Positions 13,613-24,480 of a DNA stretch of 64,000 nucleotides are shown piece after piece. The notes under the pieces were generated by a model that had not been told where the DNA came from, made no database searches, and saw only the letters and a program-made list of their open reading frames with translations. Source of the DNA: Setophaga petechia (Eukaryota; Chordata; Aves; Passeriformes; Parulidae); contig JANCRA010000014.1 in assembly GCA_024362935.1 (NCBI GenBank), positions 11,959,258 to 12,023,257 of the forward strand, read 5' to 3'. A program made the position numbers and the translations under genes. Positions within the stretch are counted from its first letter, which is position 1. Every line of letters begins with the position of its first letter.

Positions 13613-13794
13613 GTAAGAATGAGAAAACTCAGAAATACAGTGTGCCACTGATAGACTCCAGGCTAGACTCTACCAGCAGAAAACATCTTTTTAATCAGAA
13701 GACAACACTGGTTTCTGGGATTGTGTTTTGCCAATCACTTTGGGATAGCTGCTGTAGTCTATCAGTAAATACAAAGAAAACAAGGAGGACACTG

Positions 13795-13940
13795 AAAGCC
13801 TGGGGGGGGTTCAGCAAAGGGCCACCATGAGGGGCTCAGGTGTTGGGTCTTGTCCAGCTTGGAAAGGACAAGGCTTTGGTGGGACCTCTCAGCAGCCCCC
13901 AGTGCCTGCCAGGGGGTTTGTGAACAGGGACCATGTCACA
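13795..13940 (+). mobile_element. CR1 LINE fragment (near the 3' end), degraded
   Basis: The run CAGCTTGGAAAGGACAAGGC, then TGGTGGGACCTCTCAGCAGC, then AGTGCCTGCCAGGGGG matches the avian CR1 pattern GCCTTGGAGAAGAGAAGGCT, GGGGAGACCTCATTGCAGCC, AGTACCTGAAGGGGG, as known for chicken and songbird CR1. No open frame remains and the terminal 8-bp repeat is not visible. The copy is truncated at both ends. It is in the forward orientation. Confidence 0.7.
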
Positions 13941-15660
13941 ATTCTAGAGCTAAAAGAAAGTTGAGTTTTCCTTTTGAAAATATGTTAAAATATGATCATT
14001 CTCTTTTCATTATATTCTAAACTAGTCAGGAAATCCAAGTCCCTCTTTCAAAATGTCATGTGAGGGCATGAATTAGCAAGTCGGGTATTTTGATTAGAGA
14101 TAATATCCAAGAAAATTGTGTAATTGAGAAACAGAGCCTTGAAGCTTATGTGCCTAAACTTTGACAGTGATGGTTCTTACTTTATTGATTAATCTAAATG
14201 TAAAAGACAGGTTGCAAAAACCTATTAGTAAGCTCCCTGGGAGTGTTTTCCTCTTATATTTTTTTGTGTGGTTATATTGATTTTTATATGGCTGATTTGC
14301 CTCCAGAGACACCTGTGCATCCCTCAGATTCACCTGCAGGGCTGGATTTGGCTGCTCAGTGTGGTCAGCATCATTGTTCTTGCTGGAGTACATGGTTCAG
14401 ATTGCAAAGCAGCTGTGCTGCTTGAGGCTCTGGGCATCAAAACTAATCTATCAGTAAAAAATCAGTTTTTGAGATTTCAGTCAGCTTGATGGAAGACATT
14501 AGATGGCAACTTTGCAGAAGCTGGGCACACAGATTGCTTTGAAATTCTGGAGTGTTCACTGGGAAGTAGGACTAGTTTCAGCACATTGGGAGGTGCTCCT
14601 GACAAAGCCTATAGTGATGTAAATCATGCATTTAGGTGGCAAGTATATCCTCTTAATCATATGCAAATTTACTATAAAATCTTTTCTTTCTTGTTAAACC
14701 TTAGATTGAAAGAGAAATTCTGAAATGGAAAATATGGATGTGACCTGAGTTTTGCCAAGTCACAGCTGCCCTTAGAATGTGGCTCTGTGAAGAGACTAGT
14801 TGGAATAAACTTTAATTTTAGTTGCAAGACAGGTTAGACAGTTTTTATATTTGTGAGCAGCATTCAGAGGGACACTGCCAGGCCCTAAAATACCACAGAC
14901 CTCCAACAGTTTAGTTTTGAACGGTCATCGCATTACTTCTTTCCTAAGGTCAAACTTTACAACCCAGATACTACCTCTAGAGTTGTTATATCTGTTTCAT
15001 CTTTCCTGTACATGAATATGAGAATTACTCTTGCAAAACTACGGTTTGGTAAAATTGACCATGTGAAATTTAATTTGTTAAAATGCCACAAAATATACTA
15101 TTGCATGTAGGCAAAAATCAATGAAAAGTGCAAATATTTTTTTAAATTATAAAAATAAATAAAAACCAATCTAGCTGCTGAGAAGAAGACAATTATTATG
15201 GAGGATAAATAAGAAAGAAAGAGTACTGCAGGTTAAATAGTCTCAGTGTTCTGAACATTAAATTTTTTACCTGTCATTCCATGTGCAGAAAATTCAAAAT
15301 AAAAAGAAGTAGCAAAATTATATTGTAATAAGAAGCTCAAGAATAAATGTTCATGGATTACATGGGACATAGGCTTTTGAGTATTACTGTACTCCATACT
15401 CCCTTATGTTTTCCTGTACTTGAGCAGGGAGAAGTGTTTTTGTCCTTTTTTCCTCACAATTAACATATCAGGGGAGCTGCCTGCCCGCAGTGATGAAAGG
15501 CTGCAAGCTCTGGGACTCCCCATGATCAAAAAGTATCACAAAGTCAAAAGGAAAAGAATCAAGCAGGTTCTATTGATTCAAGGTGTTCGGAGACCTTCAC
15601 TGGTACAGAACTCTTGAAAAAGTGTGGGAAATAGCAGGAGGGAATTAGGGTGAGGACAGG
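13941..15660. other. Non-coding stretch, no gene seen
   Basis: AT-rich, with no recognisable gene or repeat. The last 250 bp (about 15400-15620) is more complex, with words such as 'CAAGCAGGTTCTATTGATTC' and 'GGTGTTCGGAGACCTTCACT', and could be an old retroelement edge. I cannot assign it. Confidence 0.5.
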
Positions 15661-16900
15661 AAACCCGGGAGGGCTAGAAAGGGTGGATCTGCAGTCAAGC
15701 CTCAAAATGTCACCGTATTTCTGGTGTGAATTATCCTCGCGGGATTAGCAGCTCTCCCTAGAGGTCCGTGGTTCCCTGAACCCTGGGAGGGAGCAGCGCT
15801 GGGGTCAGTGACAGCCTCTGCTGCCCGGGACTCCCGAGGGACAGGCTCAGTGCCCGGGGCTGGGCTGGATGTTACTGGGTGCGAGGATGGATGTTACTGG
15901 TGTGGGGATGCTGTTACTGGTGTGGGGATGCTGTTACTGGTGCGAGGATGCTGTTACCGGGTGTGTGGATGCTGTCACTGGTGTGTGGATGCTGTTACTG
16001 GGTGCGAGGATGGATGTTACTGGTGTGGGGATGCTGTTACTGGTGTGGGGATGCTGTTACTGGTGTGGGGATGCTGTTACCGGGTGTGTGGATGCTGTCA
16101 CTGGTGTGTGGATGCTGTTACTGGGTGAGGGGATGCTGTCACTGGTGTGTGGATGCTGTTACTGGGTGTGGGGATGCTGTCACTGGTGTGTGGATGCTGT
16201 TACTGGTGTGGAGATGCTGTTACTGGTGTGTGGATGCTGTTACTGGGTGTGGGGATGCTGTCACTGGGTGTGTGGATGCTGTTACTGGTGTGTGGATGTT
16301 ACTGGGTGTGTGGATGCTGTCACTGGTGTGTGGATGCTGTTACTGGTGTGTGGATGCTGTTACTGGTGTGTGGATGCTGTTACCGGGTGTGTGGATGCTG
16401 TCTCTGGTGTGTGGATGTTGTTACTGGTGCGTGAATGCTGGTGTGGAGATTCTGTCACTGGGTGTGGAGATGCTGTTACTGGTGTGTGGATGCTGTTACT
16501 GGTGTGAGGGTGCTGTTACTGGGTTTGTGGATGCTGTCACTGGTGTGTGGATGCTGTCACTGGTGTGTGGATGCTGTTACTGGTGTGTGGATGCTGTCAC
16601 TGGGTTTGTGGATGCTGTCACTGGTGTGTGGATGCTGTCACTGGTGTGTGGATGCTGTCACTGGTGTGTGGATGCTGTCACTGGTGTGTGGATGCTGTTA
16701 CTGGGTTTGTGGATGCTGTCACTGGTGTGTGGATGTTACTGGGTGTGCACACTGGAGGGTGCTCGAATTTAGAGAAGAGGGAGCTCCTCGTGCTGGGGTC
16801 CTCCCGCGGGCAGGCAGGGAATGCAGGGCTGAGCTTTTGGCATCTGGCTGCTGTCAGGGAGCAGCCAGTGACTCTGAGGCTCTGCTCTGACTTCGCTTAT
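15661..16900. other. CpG-rich patch enclosing the minisatellite
   Basis: The 200 bp left flank (15661-15860) holds nine CpG sites, including CCCGGGA, CTCGCGGG, CAGCGCTG and CCCGAGG. The right flank (16760-16900) holds about five, including TCCCGCGGGC. This stands out against the CpG-poor surroundings. It could be a small unmethylated island or a GC-rich insertion later filled by tandem duplication. No TATA box or exon is evident. Confidence 0.55.
15867..16752 (+). repeat. Minisatellite, about 44 copies of a 20-21 bp unit
   Basis: The consensus unit is TGTGTGGATGCTGTTACTGG (20 bp), or 21 bp with a third terminal G. I count about 44 units head to tail. Common variants are TGTGGGG versus TGTGTGG at the start, GTTACT versus GTCACT near the end, TGCGAGG, and TTTGTGG only toward the right end. 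A few units are shortened, at about 16301, 16430 and 16730. Variants are spatially clustered: GGGG types lie left and TTTG types right, indicating local duplication and gene conversion. Units 2-7 (15880-16002) and 8-13 (16003-16125) form two 123 bp blocks differing at only two positions. The array has no stop codon in several forward frames, giving long artificial open frames. Confidence 0.97.
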
Positions 16901-18902
16901 CATCCAGCCTGCATGAACTTTAAGTAATTTTTTGTGCTTATTCAAGAATTTGGGCTCAGCTCATGATTTGCATTGCTTATATTACACATGCTTAATGTAC
17001 CTCTGTGCAAGCCTGTACTTAAATGATTTTCCTATTAGTGTATTTCTCCTTGTTTATATGTGTATTTATTCTTGTTTTCCTCAGGCTATTTTGAACGTCA
17101 CTGGGAGTTAAAGATGATGTATGGCACATTCCAAAGAATTGTAAAAAAAAGACAATAGAGCATATTTCTTTCACGCCTGAGTATATTAATTCTTGCTTAA
17201 ATAAGAAAACGCACCCCAAAAAATTGTAAACAAGGAATCAGTTGAAATCAGATTATACATGAATAATGATTTGCAACCTCATCTCAGACAGAAACAACAA
17301 AAAATATCAGGTTTAACTGCCAATGGGTTTATGAAACATTTTTCTTTTTCAAAGGAAATTACTCAATGGAATAAAAACACCCTTTTTAAAATAAATGGAT
17401 TAATTTACCTTTTGTTCCAAAATGATAATCATAAATACTGTACTTAGCATTAAAAGAGGTATAATTCTCTGACACATGTACTGGTGTTGGTGATGGAATT
17501 TGACCTTGACTTTATGACACTCATGTCTGCTTTCTTTAAAAACTCTTTCTGGGTTTTATGGCTGCTCCTATACAGGCAGTCCTGCAGTTTGTTGGTTACT
17601 GCCTCCAATTCAAAGCATATCAATGGGAAAATTCTTTCCCTCTTCACTGGGTTCTTGTGTCAGGCTCTGATTTGATCTGGTCCTTTTGCCCATAAAGTCC
17701 TGTGCAATGCTTCTAGAGACTTGAGTGTCTCTTCTGGCCAGTGTTTCTGTGCATCATTATGTACCTACAGCCATAGTTCACTTTTTTCATTGACTTTTCT
17801 AAGTCTGTTGCAACAGAAATTTTTTTTCTGCATTATTTTTTTTTAATGCAGTTTCAAAAAGGTTGTGGAGGTATTATCTTCTTTGTAAACACTAGTAACA
17901 TATAATTTCTTTCCTGCCTGCATAGTTTTAGCCTTAATGCCAGAGGATAAGAAAATAAATAGCACTGTACTTACATTTCAGATTCAGTTTAAGTGTGTGA
18001 GTATAGAAAGAGAAATTTTTCCTTTTGGTTACATGAATAAGGCTTCATAAGTGTTTGCAGGATTGAGGTTTTAATTTGTAACCCTGATCTGGCTGCATGA
18101 ACAATTCTAATAAAGTTTAATGAACATTATTAAAAGTTTATATGCAGGCAAATAGGGTTGCACATTTGGAGTAGTCATTACTCCCCTCCAAAAGAGAAGT
18201 GGCTTGAGGTAACTCCAGTTTTCCATTCACAGAAATAGGGGCATCAGGACAGTAAGGAGCAGAGCAGGATCCCCTCCTTCTTCAGACAAAACACAACAGA
18301 ATAGTGGGGTTTTCATGGGAGCCAGAAGTGTTTCTTTTGCAAAGAAAGAACAACACATTTCCATCGAATGTTATTGGAGTTTGCACCTGAGGTGTAATGC
18401 ACGAGCCGTGAGGTTCCCATTCAGCAGCCCCAGAGTGCAGATGGGAGCTCTGTCCCTCTCAGCTGTCCCAGGGCTGCAGTAAGGAGGAGCACAATATCCC
18501 ATTTCCCTGGGGTGCCCCAGGCCATGTTGTGGAGCTGCTCCTCATTCACTGACTCATTTTTCTGTCTCTATTTTCTTTCTCTTTCTATCTCAGAAGATAT
18601 TACAAATACTGATAATAGACTTTCACTGACACCAACTTACCAGTACAAAACCTGCCTAGCTTCCCTCCTTCTTTGCTTTGGCTTATCTTTATCATGAAAC
18701 AAAATCTTTACCTGGAACAAAATCCTGCTGTAAGGTTTGCTCAGCAGAAGTTAGTGCCCAACTCAAGTAGTTATTCCTGTGAGCTGGGTCCTTCACCTGT
18801 GGCTGCAGACTGAATGTCTGAGATGAGAGGGTCTGACCTGGAAGAGATAATCATGTCAATAAATTGATTTTTTGAAAAATCTCATTGGTTCCAAGGGAGG
18901 TT
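16753..18902. other. Non-coding stretch, no gene seen
   Basis: After the CpG-rich flank the sequence returns to AT-rich composition. Open frames are at most 66 codons. A GC-richer patch lies at about 18360-18540 without a gene signature. No repeats recognised. Confidence 0.55.
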
Positions 18903-19055
18903 AGTCCTGCAAATGAAGTTACTCATGTACTTAACTCTTTGCTGGATCAGGTACTGTAAACTCTCTGGGGGAGGACCCATGTTTTCTTTTATTTGTCTGT
19001 AAAGTGCCATGTATACCTATGGCACTGTATAAATAAATAATAATAATAGAAACAA
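18903..19055 (+). repeat. Ancient sauropsid-type retroelement relic, 3' end with A/T-rich tail
   Basis: Ordered words are GAAGTTACTCATGTACTTAA, CTTTGCTGGATCAGG, GTAAACTCTCTGGGGGAGGA, CTGTAAAGTGCCATG, and a tail of AATAAATAATAATAATA. From memory this follows a repeat common in turtles and other sauropsids, with the pattern 'ACTCATGTGCTTAAAG', 'CTTTGCTGGATCAGG', 'GTAAGCTCTTTGGGGCAGGG', 'GTACAGCGCCTAGCACA' and a terminal AATAATAAT. The family name is not known to me. It is not coding. Confidence 0.6.
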
Positions 19056-19873
19056 TAAAAACCATCTAGGGATTAAGCAGGCCTTTTAAAGAGGCCAACT
19101 GTTCTTCACATAAATCTTGGATCTAATTTGAGCTCTAATAAGCTCCATTTCCTGCTTTCCCAATATTTTTAAGCCGTGTTGCAATAGCTATCTTTTTTTT
19201 TTTTTAACAGGTGTTTTAAGAGGGCCCTAAGGCAAGTATCTAATCAACCTAATGGAATTTTCCATGCAGTTAAGTGTTTTATTCAGCTCAAAACCTTGTC
19301 TTTGATTAGACTTACCACCTTCCCTTTTTGCCCTTTTACATTATTTTGGCAGGCTCTGCAGGTGGAAGAGCTCCATCTCCACTGCAGCTCCATCCTGTGT
19401 GGAACAGCCCCTGTGTGTGCCTGCTTGGGTGCCTCTGAGCCAAAGGAGAAAACTTTGGAGGCAGCTCCACAGCCCCAGCCTTGGGTGTGTGCTGGCTGCA
19501 GGATGGCCTCTCGTGCAAGGTACTCAGCTTTTAATGAGCCAGCTCATATCCTGTGAGTGACCCCATCCCACTGCCTGCAGTCCAGGCTAACTGTCCAGGA
19601 TTTGCCTGGAGTCTGGGCTGGGCTGTTCTTGCTGAACCCTGGCTGCTGAGCCTGTGCTGAGTCTGAACTGGATTAATTAAAGCTGACTCATGTATGCCTG
19701 TGAGAACCACAGTCCTCTTAGTAGTGGAGGTTTCTCTGAAGAATGTGGCCAGCTCAGGTGCTTTAAACAAACTCTTTTAGCCTTCCAACCTTCTTTTTAG
19801 CTTGGTTTTCTAGTATGAAAGTTAGTTTAAATCATATGAGGATATAACTTATTACATTATGCTTAATATTTTC
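19056..19873. other. Non-coding stretch, no gene seen
   Basis: Contains a 13-T run at 19193-19205 and a GC-rich, CpG-poor patch at about 19350-19640. Short overlapping frames (up to 86 codons) in the patch reflect composition rather than a gene. I recognise no repeat there. Confidence 0.5.
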
Positions 19874-19965
19874 CCACCTCTTGAGGTGTTGTGAGGATTT
19901 TTAAAGTAATATTTATACAGCATTTTGAAGATAAAAAGCATTGCATAAGTGGTAATTATTATCTA
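19874..19965 (+). repeat. Ancient L2/MIR-like 3' end
   Basis: Ordered words are CCACCTCTTGAGGTGTTGTG, AGGATTTTTAAAGTAATATT, TACAGCATTTTGAAGATA, AAAGCATTGCATAAGTGG and TAATTATTAT. They follow the L2/MIR 3' pattern ACCTCACAGGGTGTTGTGAG, GATTAATTAATGTTTGTAAA, GCACTTTGAGAT, GCTATATAAGTGC, TATTATTATT. The order of the words over 90 bp makes chance unlikely. L2 versus MIR needs alignment. Confidence 0.65.
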
Positions 19966-20034
19966 CATTTATTTTCATGCCTCAGTTGAAACATCTTTTT
20001 CTCTTTGTCTAAGATACTTAATTTTTCTTTTGCC

Positions 20035-20060
20035 TTTCTTTTTTTCTTTTTTTTTTTTTT
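20035..20060. repeat. Poly(T)-rich tract
   Basis: A T-rich run interrupted by single C residues, with a block of 14 T at its right end. It is low-complexity DNA. Confidence 0.8.
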
Positions 20061-20269
20061 AATTACTGTGTTATTTTACTTTGAGATTTCGGGGTATAAT
20101 TTTGGAGAAGAAAACTGCTGTACAGATTATATTGTACTGTGTCAGATAGTTCTTCTCTTTTTTGTTTTTCATCCCATGATGAACTGATGCTTTCACCAAT
20201 CCAATCTGCAACCAGAGGTTTATTCATGCCAGAACAGAAGAATAGTTTGATTGTTCAGGAAATCAGCCA

Positions 20270-20400
20270 AGACTCAGAAGGCCTAGATTTTCTCCATTCT
20301 GATGCAGGTTTCTTGTTTGACATTGGAAAAATCACTTAATTTCTTCATGTCTCAGCTGGCCATCTGCAAAGCAGAAATGGTGCTTCCCTACTGTGTACTT
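20270..20400 (+). repeat. Ancient MIR/L2-like SINE relic
   Basis: Ordered words are GACTCAGAAGGCCTAGATTT, TTTGACATTGGAAAAATCAC, TTAATTTCTTCATGTCTCAG, CCATCTGCAAAGCAGAAATG and TGCTTCCCTACTG. They match the MIR/L2 core pattern GACTCAGGAGACCTGGGTTC, GTGACCTTGGGCAAATCACT, TAACCTCTCTGTGCCTCAG, CCATCTGTAAAATGGG, ACTTCCCTAC. It is in forward orientation, about 300 bp from the similar 3' end at 19.9 kb. The two are probably independent insertions, because the 3' end lies upstream of the core. Confidence 0.7.
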
Positions 20401-23400
20401 GGGTTTTAATATTACTTTTCTATATGAGGCAGTGTTCATAAGGGTGATAGGAGAACCAATATACTTCAAAAGGCATCTTTGATCATCAGTGACCAGAGTC
20501 ACTGATGAGTGAGTCTGCAGCTCACTCATAGATCCAGTGACTTACAAAATGGATATGGGGCCTGTATTTCAAAATACATACTAATTTAATTCTCAGTTAA
20601 CTATTTGGTAAATTTTATTCATAATATTGTATTTATGTTTTTATTGAATTTATTATAGCTATATTTAGTCATTAAATAAGACAGTTTCTATCTTCTTTGG
20701 AAAGAATCAATAAACAATCTTTTCAAGATAATCAATAGGCATATCTCGATGGCTCCTGCCAGTGTCTGTACTCCCAAAAGAAAATATCTACAGTACCTAG
20801 GGTTTGGCCCCCAGAAAAATGTTGATGAAGTTGTCTCTGTAAATTTTACTTTGGAGTGTATTTCTGTGATTTTCTGCTGGATATAAGCAGCCATTTCATT
20901 CTGTTACCTGGAGACCATTTGTTCTTGCCATGATATACAAAGGCATATTTTCATTTCTCCTCATATCTTCAACCATTTGTGACATTGATTGCTGCTGGTG
21001 GACTGTATATTGGTAATTAGATATGGAAACATATGTGTTCATCCTCCTTTCTAGGAGGAAGCTGTTATACTCAACTAATTCTCTAATTTACGTAGTAGGG
21101 AGAAAGTATGAAGGTATTGTAAAACATATGATGAGAAAAAAGCTTCTAAACCTAAACACTCATGGTTTCATTACTTTCTTGATCAGCCTGCAATGGTGAA
21201 AAGGTGGGTAAGATGGACATAAAAGTTTATTATATTTCAGCTGAATTCAGTTATGCTTTTCAAATGGTTCTTCTATCCCAGTGGGAATGAACCATGGTAA
21301 GATAATGTTACTTAATAGTTTTATTTCTAAAATGCATCTTCTTTTCTCTATGCATGCAAGTGTTTTACAGCTTCAATAAAAACCATTGTGAAACAGACAC
21401 TAAAACATTATCCTAAATATTATTTCACTTTCTGCCTTAAATGCAGGCATTGAAGTAGTAAAAGAAGGTCTACTACAAAAGTAAAAATGAAAACCAGAAA
21501 GGTTTGCATGTGGGGGTAGTGATCATTGTAATCATGCTGAAGTTTCTATCAGCTGCAATTACAGCTGAATTTATGAATCTTGAAATTGCACTGGATAGGC
21601 TCAGATTCAAATTTCCCCCCCTAAATAAGGTTGGTTGTTTGAGATATCAGACATATTCTGAATGCATTCCTATGGAAGAATGAAGTTTCAGCCCATGAAA
21701 GGCTTTGAGCTCTTTATACTTTGGCAGTTGTTAATGTTGAAATAACTGAATTGACTCTTACTGGAAGCTGACCCCATAGAGCCATGGCATTCCTGTCCAG
21801 TGCTGCTGGTCTTCCCCTGCACGTGCAATGCTGAAAGGGGAATCTGTGCTTCCAGGCCATGGCTGCCATGGTCCTCTGCATTTGGCCAAACTAACCAGGG
21901 AACCTGCCTGTAGCCAAGAACCACTCAGGAGAAATGCACCTCAGGAATTAACAATTCATTCATGACTGTCAGAAGCACAGTTTGACACTACATCCAGAAA
22001 ATTTGTGTGTTCAACTTTCTCCTACCAAAAAAAAGGTATTGAAAAACAAATTCTGCCCCGCTAGGGAGGAAAGTTTGTAAGTTGTGTCCTGCAATCATTA
22101 TTGTTTTAGACAGATTCTGTTAAAATGGCCAGCACTAGGGCAGTAGGTCTGCACATCAAGTGGTTTTCTCTTATCCTAGTTCCTATTTCTGTACAATACC
22201 AGAGTATTTTATTGTATTTTGATATCAACTGGCTTCTGACAGATGTACTTTTTAACCTGCACATTGCTATCGTTAAGCTGCCTAAAGACTTGTTTTTCAG
22301 CTGAAACTTCTACAGAGCTGAAAGGTGAAAATGCCTCAGAAATTAATTTATTTGCCTTTCACAGAGTGTGGTGATGCAGGCAATATGAGACAGTACTGTG
22401 ATTTCTTGAATGAGGAAAAGTAGCTGTCTCCTCTCTAAAATTCTTTTGCCTAAAACTTGAAGCTAAAAATAGTGATAGCATCTCACTAAGAAGTGACTAC
22501 TCAAATCTGAGGCGTTAAATAGAGCTCTCATTAACTTAATTTTAATTATTCGTTTGACAGTTGTTAAACTTTCAGAAAAGTCACCTAGAAATGAAAGAGC
22601 AGGGCAGTAAAATCTCAGTATTACAGAACTAAACTTGTACTTACTAAACAGGGAGGTAAATGTTATGATGCCAGGTAGATCTTAGAGTGAAAGAATTGTA
22701 TGTAACTCTGGACAGTTAGGAGGAAACAAGATGGTGTCAAGAAAGTATTTCCTATAGGTCAATGGTTGTATGGTGGTTGTTCCATTGCAGTACATTGATA
22801 AGTATTTTGATGAATTTGCCAGCCATAAGTCCAGAACAGGCATGTGGGATCCCTGGTAAATCCCATTTTAGGCTGAGAACAAGCTGAACTAATGCATCCA
22901 CTGAAGAATTGCTTCAGGAACAGGAGCCCCAGGAGTTTTCTGTGGTCACTGCCTGGAGTGGTGTCTCACTTGAATGCTTTCCTTTCCTTGTGTAGACAAT
23001 CTTTACACACAACCCTAAATTTGTTCTCTCCCCTTCACTGAGGGAGGTCTTCCATTAGCTGCAGGTCTGTCACCTTGGCATCTCTTGTGCTCATGATCTT
23101 TTCTGCAAGTCCCATCAATTCAATACACTCTGCTCAAAGAATCCAAGTCAAGTGCTCCCAACCATTGCAGATATTTGAAAGCCAAACCCAATTCTGCATC
23201 TAAATTTTGCAGTCCCTAAAGAGAATAAAAACAAAATGCGTGGGTGTGATGTTGGCTCAGTAACATAATTAGCAAACTTCTAGTTTACTTCAGGAGAGCA
23301 GGTTTGATCCCAAACATCAATAGCTCCAGCCACCAGCAGGGCTTGAAATAGGATGTGAATCCTGCTTTATTAATTTCTGCTGAAAAGTGAATTTAACTTT

Positions 23401-24269
23401 GCAAAGTGTTTTCTGCTCACATTTTATTTTGTTACTGTCCCAACTAAATTTAACTTTCCTAAACAATCTGAGAATTTAAATGAGTTTCCTGGCCATGCAC
23501 ATTTGTGATTTTTTTGTACCACTCATTTCTTTTTTGATAGCACATTGTTTTATTCTTTCAGTCTTAAAAAAAAAGAGAGAGAGAAAAGAAAAACCTGACA
23601 CAAAAGTGAATTTTTTTTTATTGCATTTCATTTTAAGTCGTCTTTTTAAAGATCTGTCATTTATACAATGACAAGAAAACTTTCTAAATTGGAACTAATT
23701 TATGAATTCCTTCTTTTTGGCATAATGTCACTTTGCAAGTTAAAATGATAATGACTGGAAAGATCAAATATGTTTATCTAAAAAAAGAAGAGGGGTTTTA
23801 AGAGTTTGTGCTCATTAGAAATCTTTGCAAACTCTGTACACAGCAGGCATTATAGATTTTTTGAGTGCAAAAATCCTTTCAGTTAAGAAAAAGATGTAGT
23901 TGAGAATGGGAAAGGTTGAAGAAAGTTCAGAATCCCTTTGTGTAGCAACTATAAATGGGTGAAATATCTGTTTCTCACATATGTGATTTTTAGAATGAGA
24001 TTTGATTTTGTCACCAAACCAATCCTTTATACTCCATGTATGTGATTGGATTCTTCCCATTCCGCCTTCCATTCATGAGCAATCCTTCATTTGCACAAAT
24101 ATTCACAAACCATTGTGTTACCTGTTGTTTTTTAATAACTTCTCCTTTGTAACAGTGATTTAGGAATGTGCATCCAAATGGCTTACAGTGCACCTTCAGT
24201 ACACTGGAAAACTTTCTGACCTCTCTCCTTTCATTATGAGGATTTTGATGCAAAGGAAACAACTAAGCT
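20401..24269. other. Non-coding stretch, no gene seen
   Basis: AT-rich, with no open frame above about 78 codons and no recognised repeat or RNA. A purine-only run (A9 then GA repeats) occupies 23566-23593. A patch at about 21760-21920 is GC-richer. Nothing else stands out. Confidence 0.5.
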
Positions 24270-24480
24270 GTAGCAAATGAAGTAGAATTAATACCATTAT
24301 GCTCACAATGTGCCCACTGCCTGGGGGAACGCTGCCGACTGATCTAATAATGCCAGAATCGCATCCTCACACCATTGTAAAATGCATCCATATGTTTCTT
24401 ATCAAGGCCACTGGTGGCACAAGTCCTTGATCCAGGCAAGTAATAGTCTTTAAAGCTGCACAGAAGAAAAGTTTCATTTG
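24270..24480. promoter_or_regulatory. Candidate conserved non-coding element
   Basis: The segment is compositionally complex and retains four CpG (AACGCTGCCGACTG, AATCGCATC, CATCGTTGC) in a CpG-poor setting. It contains GCCTGGGGG, an AP-2-like word, and a short inverted repeat GCCAC-TG-GTGGC at about 24407-24418. It has no open reading frame of note. The call rests on appearance only; orthologous alignment would decide. Confidence 0.35.

Noticed and set aside
15869..16507. Several long open frames through the tandem repeat as real proteins
   Set aside because: Open in multiple phases purely because the short unit lacks stops; no start context, splice signal or known domain.
15867..16752. CRISPR-like array
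   Set aside because: The units are directly adjacent with no unique spacers, and the host is a vertebrate. It is a minisatellite.
19874..20400. One continuous L2 element from 19.9 to 20.4 kb
   Set aside because: The 3'-end words precede the core words, so order is wrong for a single element in one orientation.
23305..23320. tRNA B-box-like GGTTTGATCCC
   Set aside because: No matching A-box upstream and no cloverleaf could be drawn.
24405..24420. CTCF site
   Set aside because: GCCACTGGTGGCAC lacks one position of the CTCF core and does not align with the consensus spacing.
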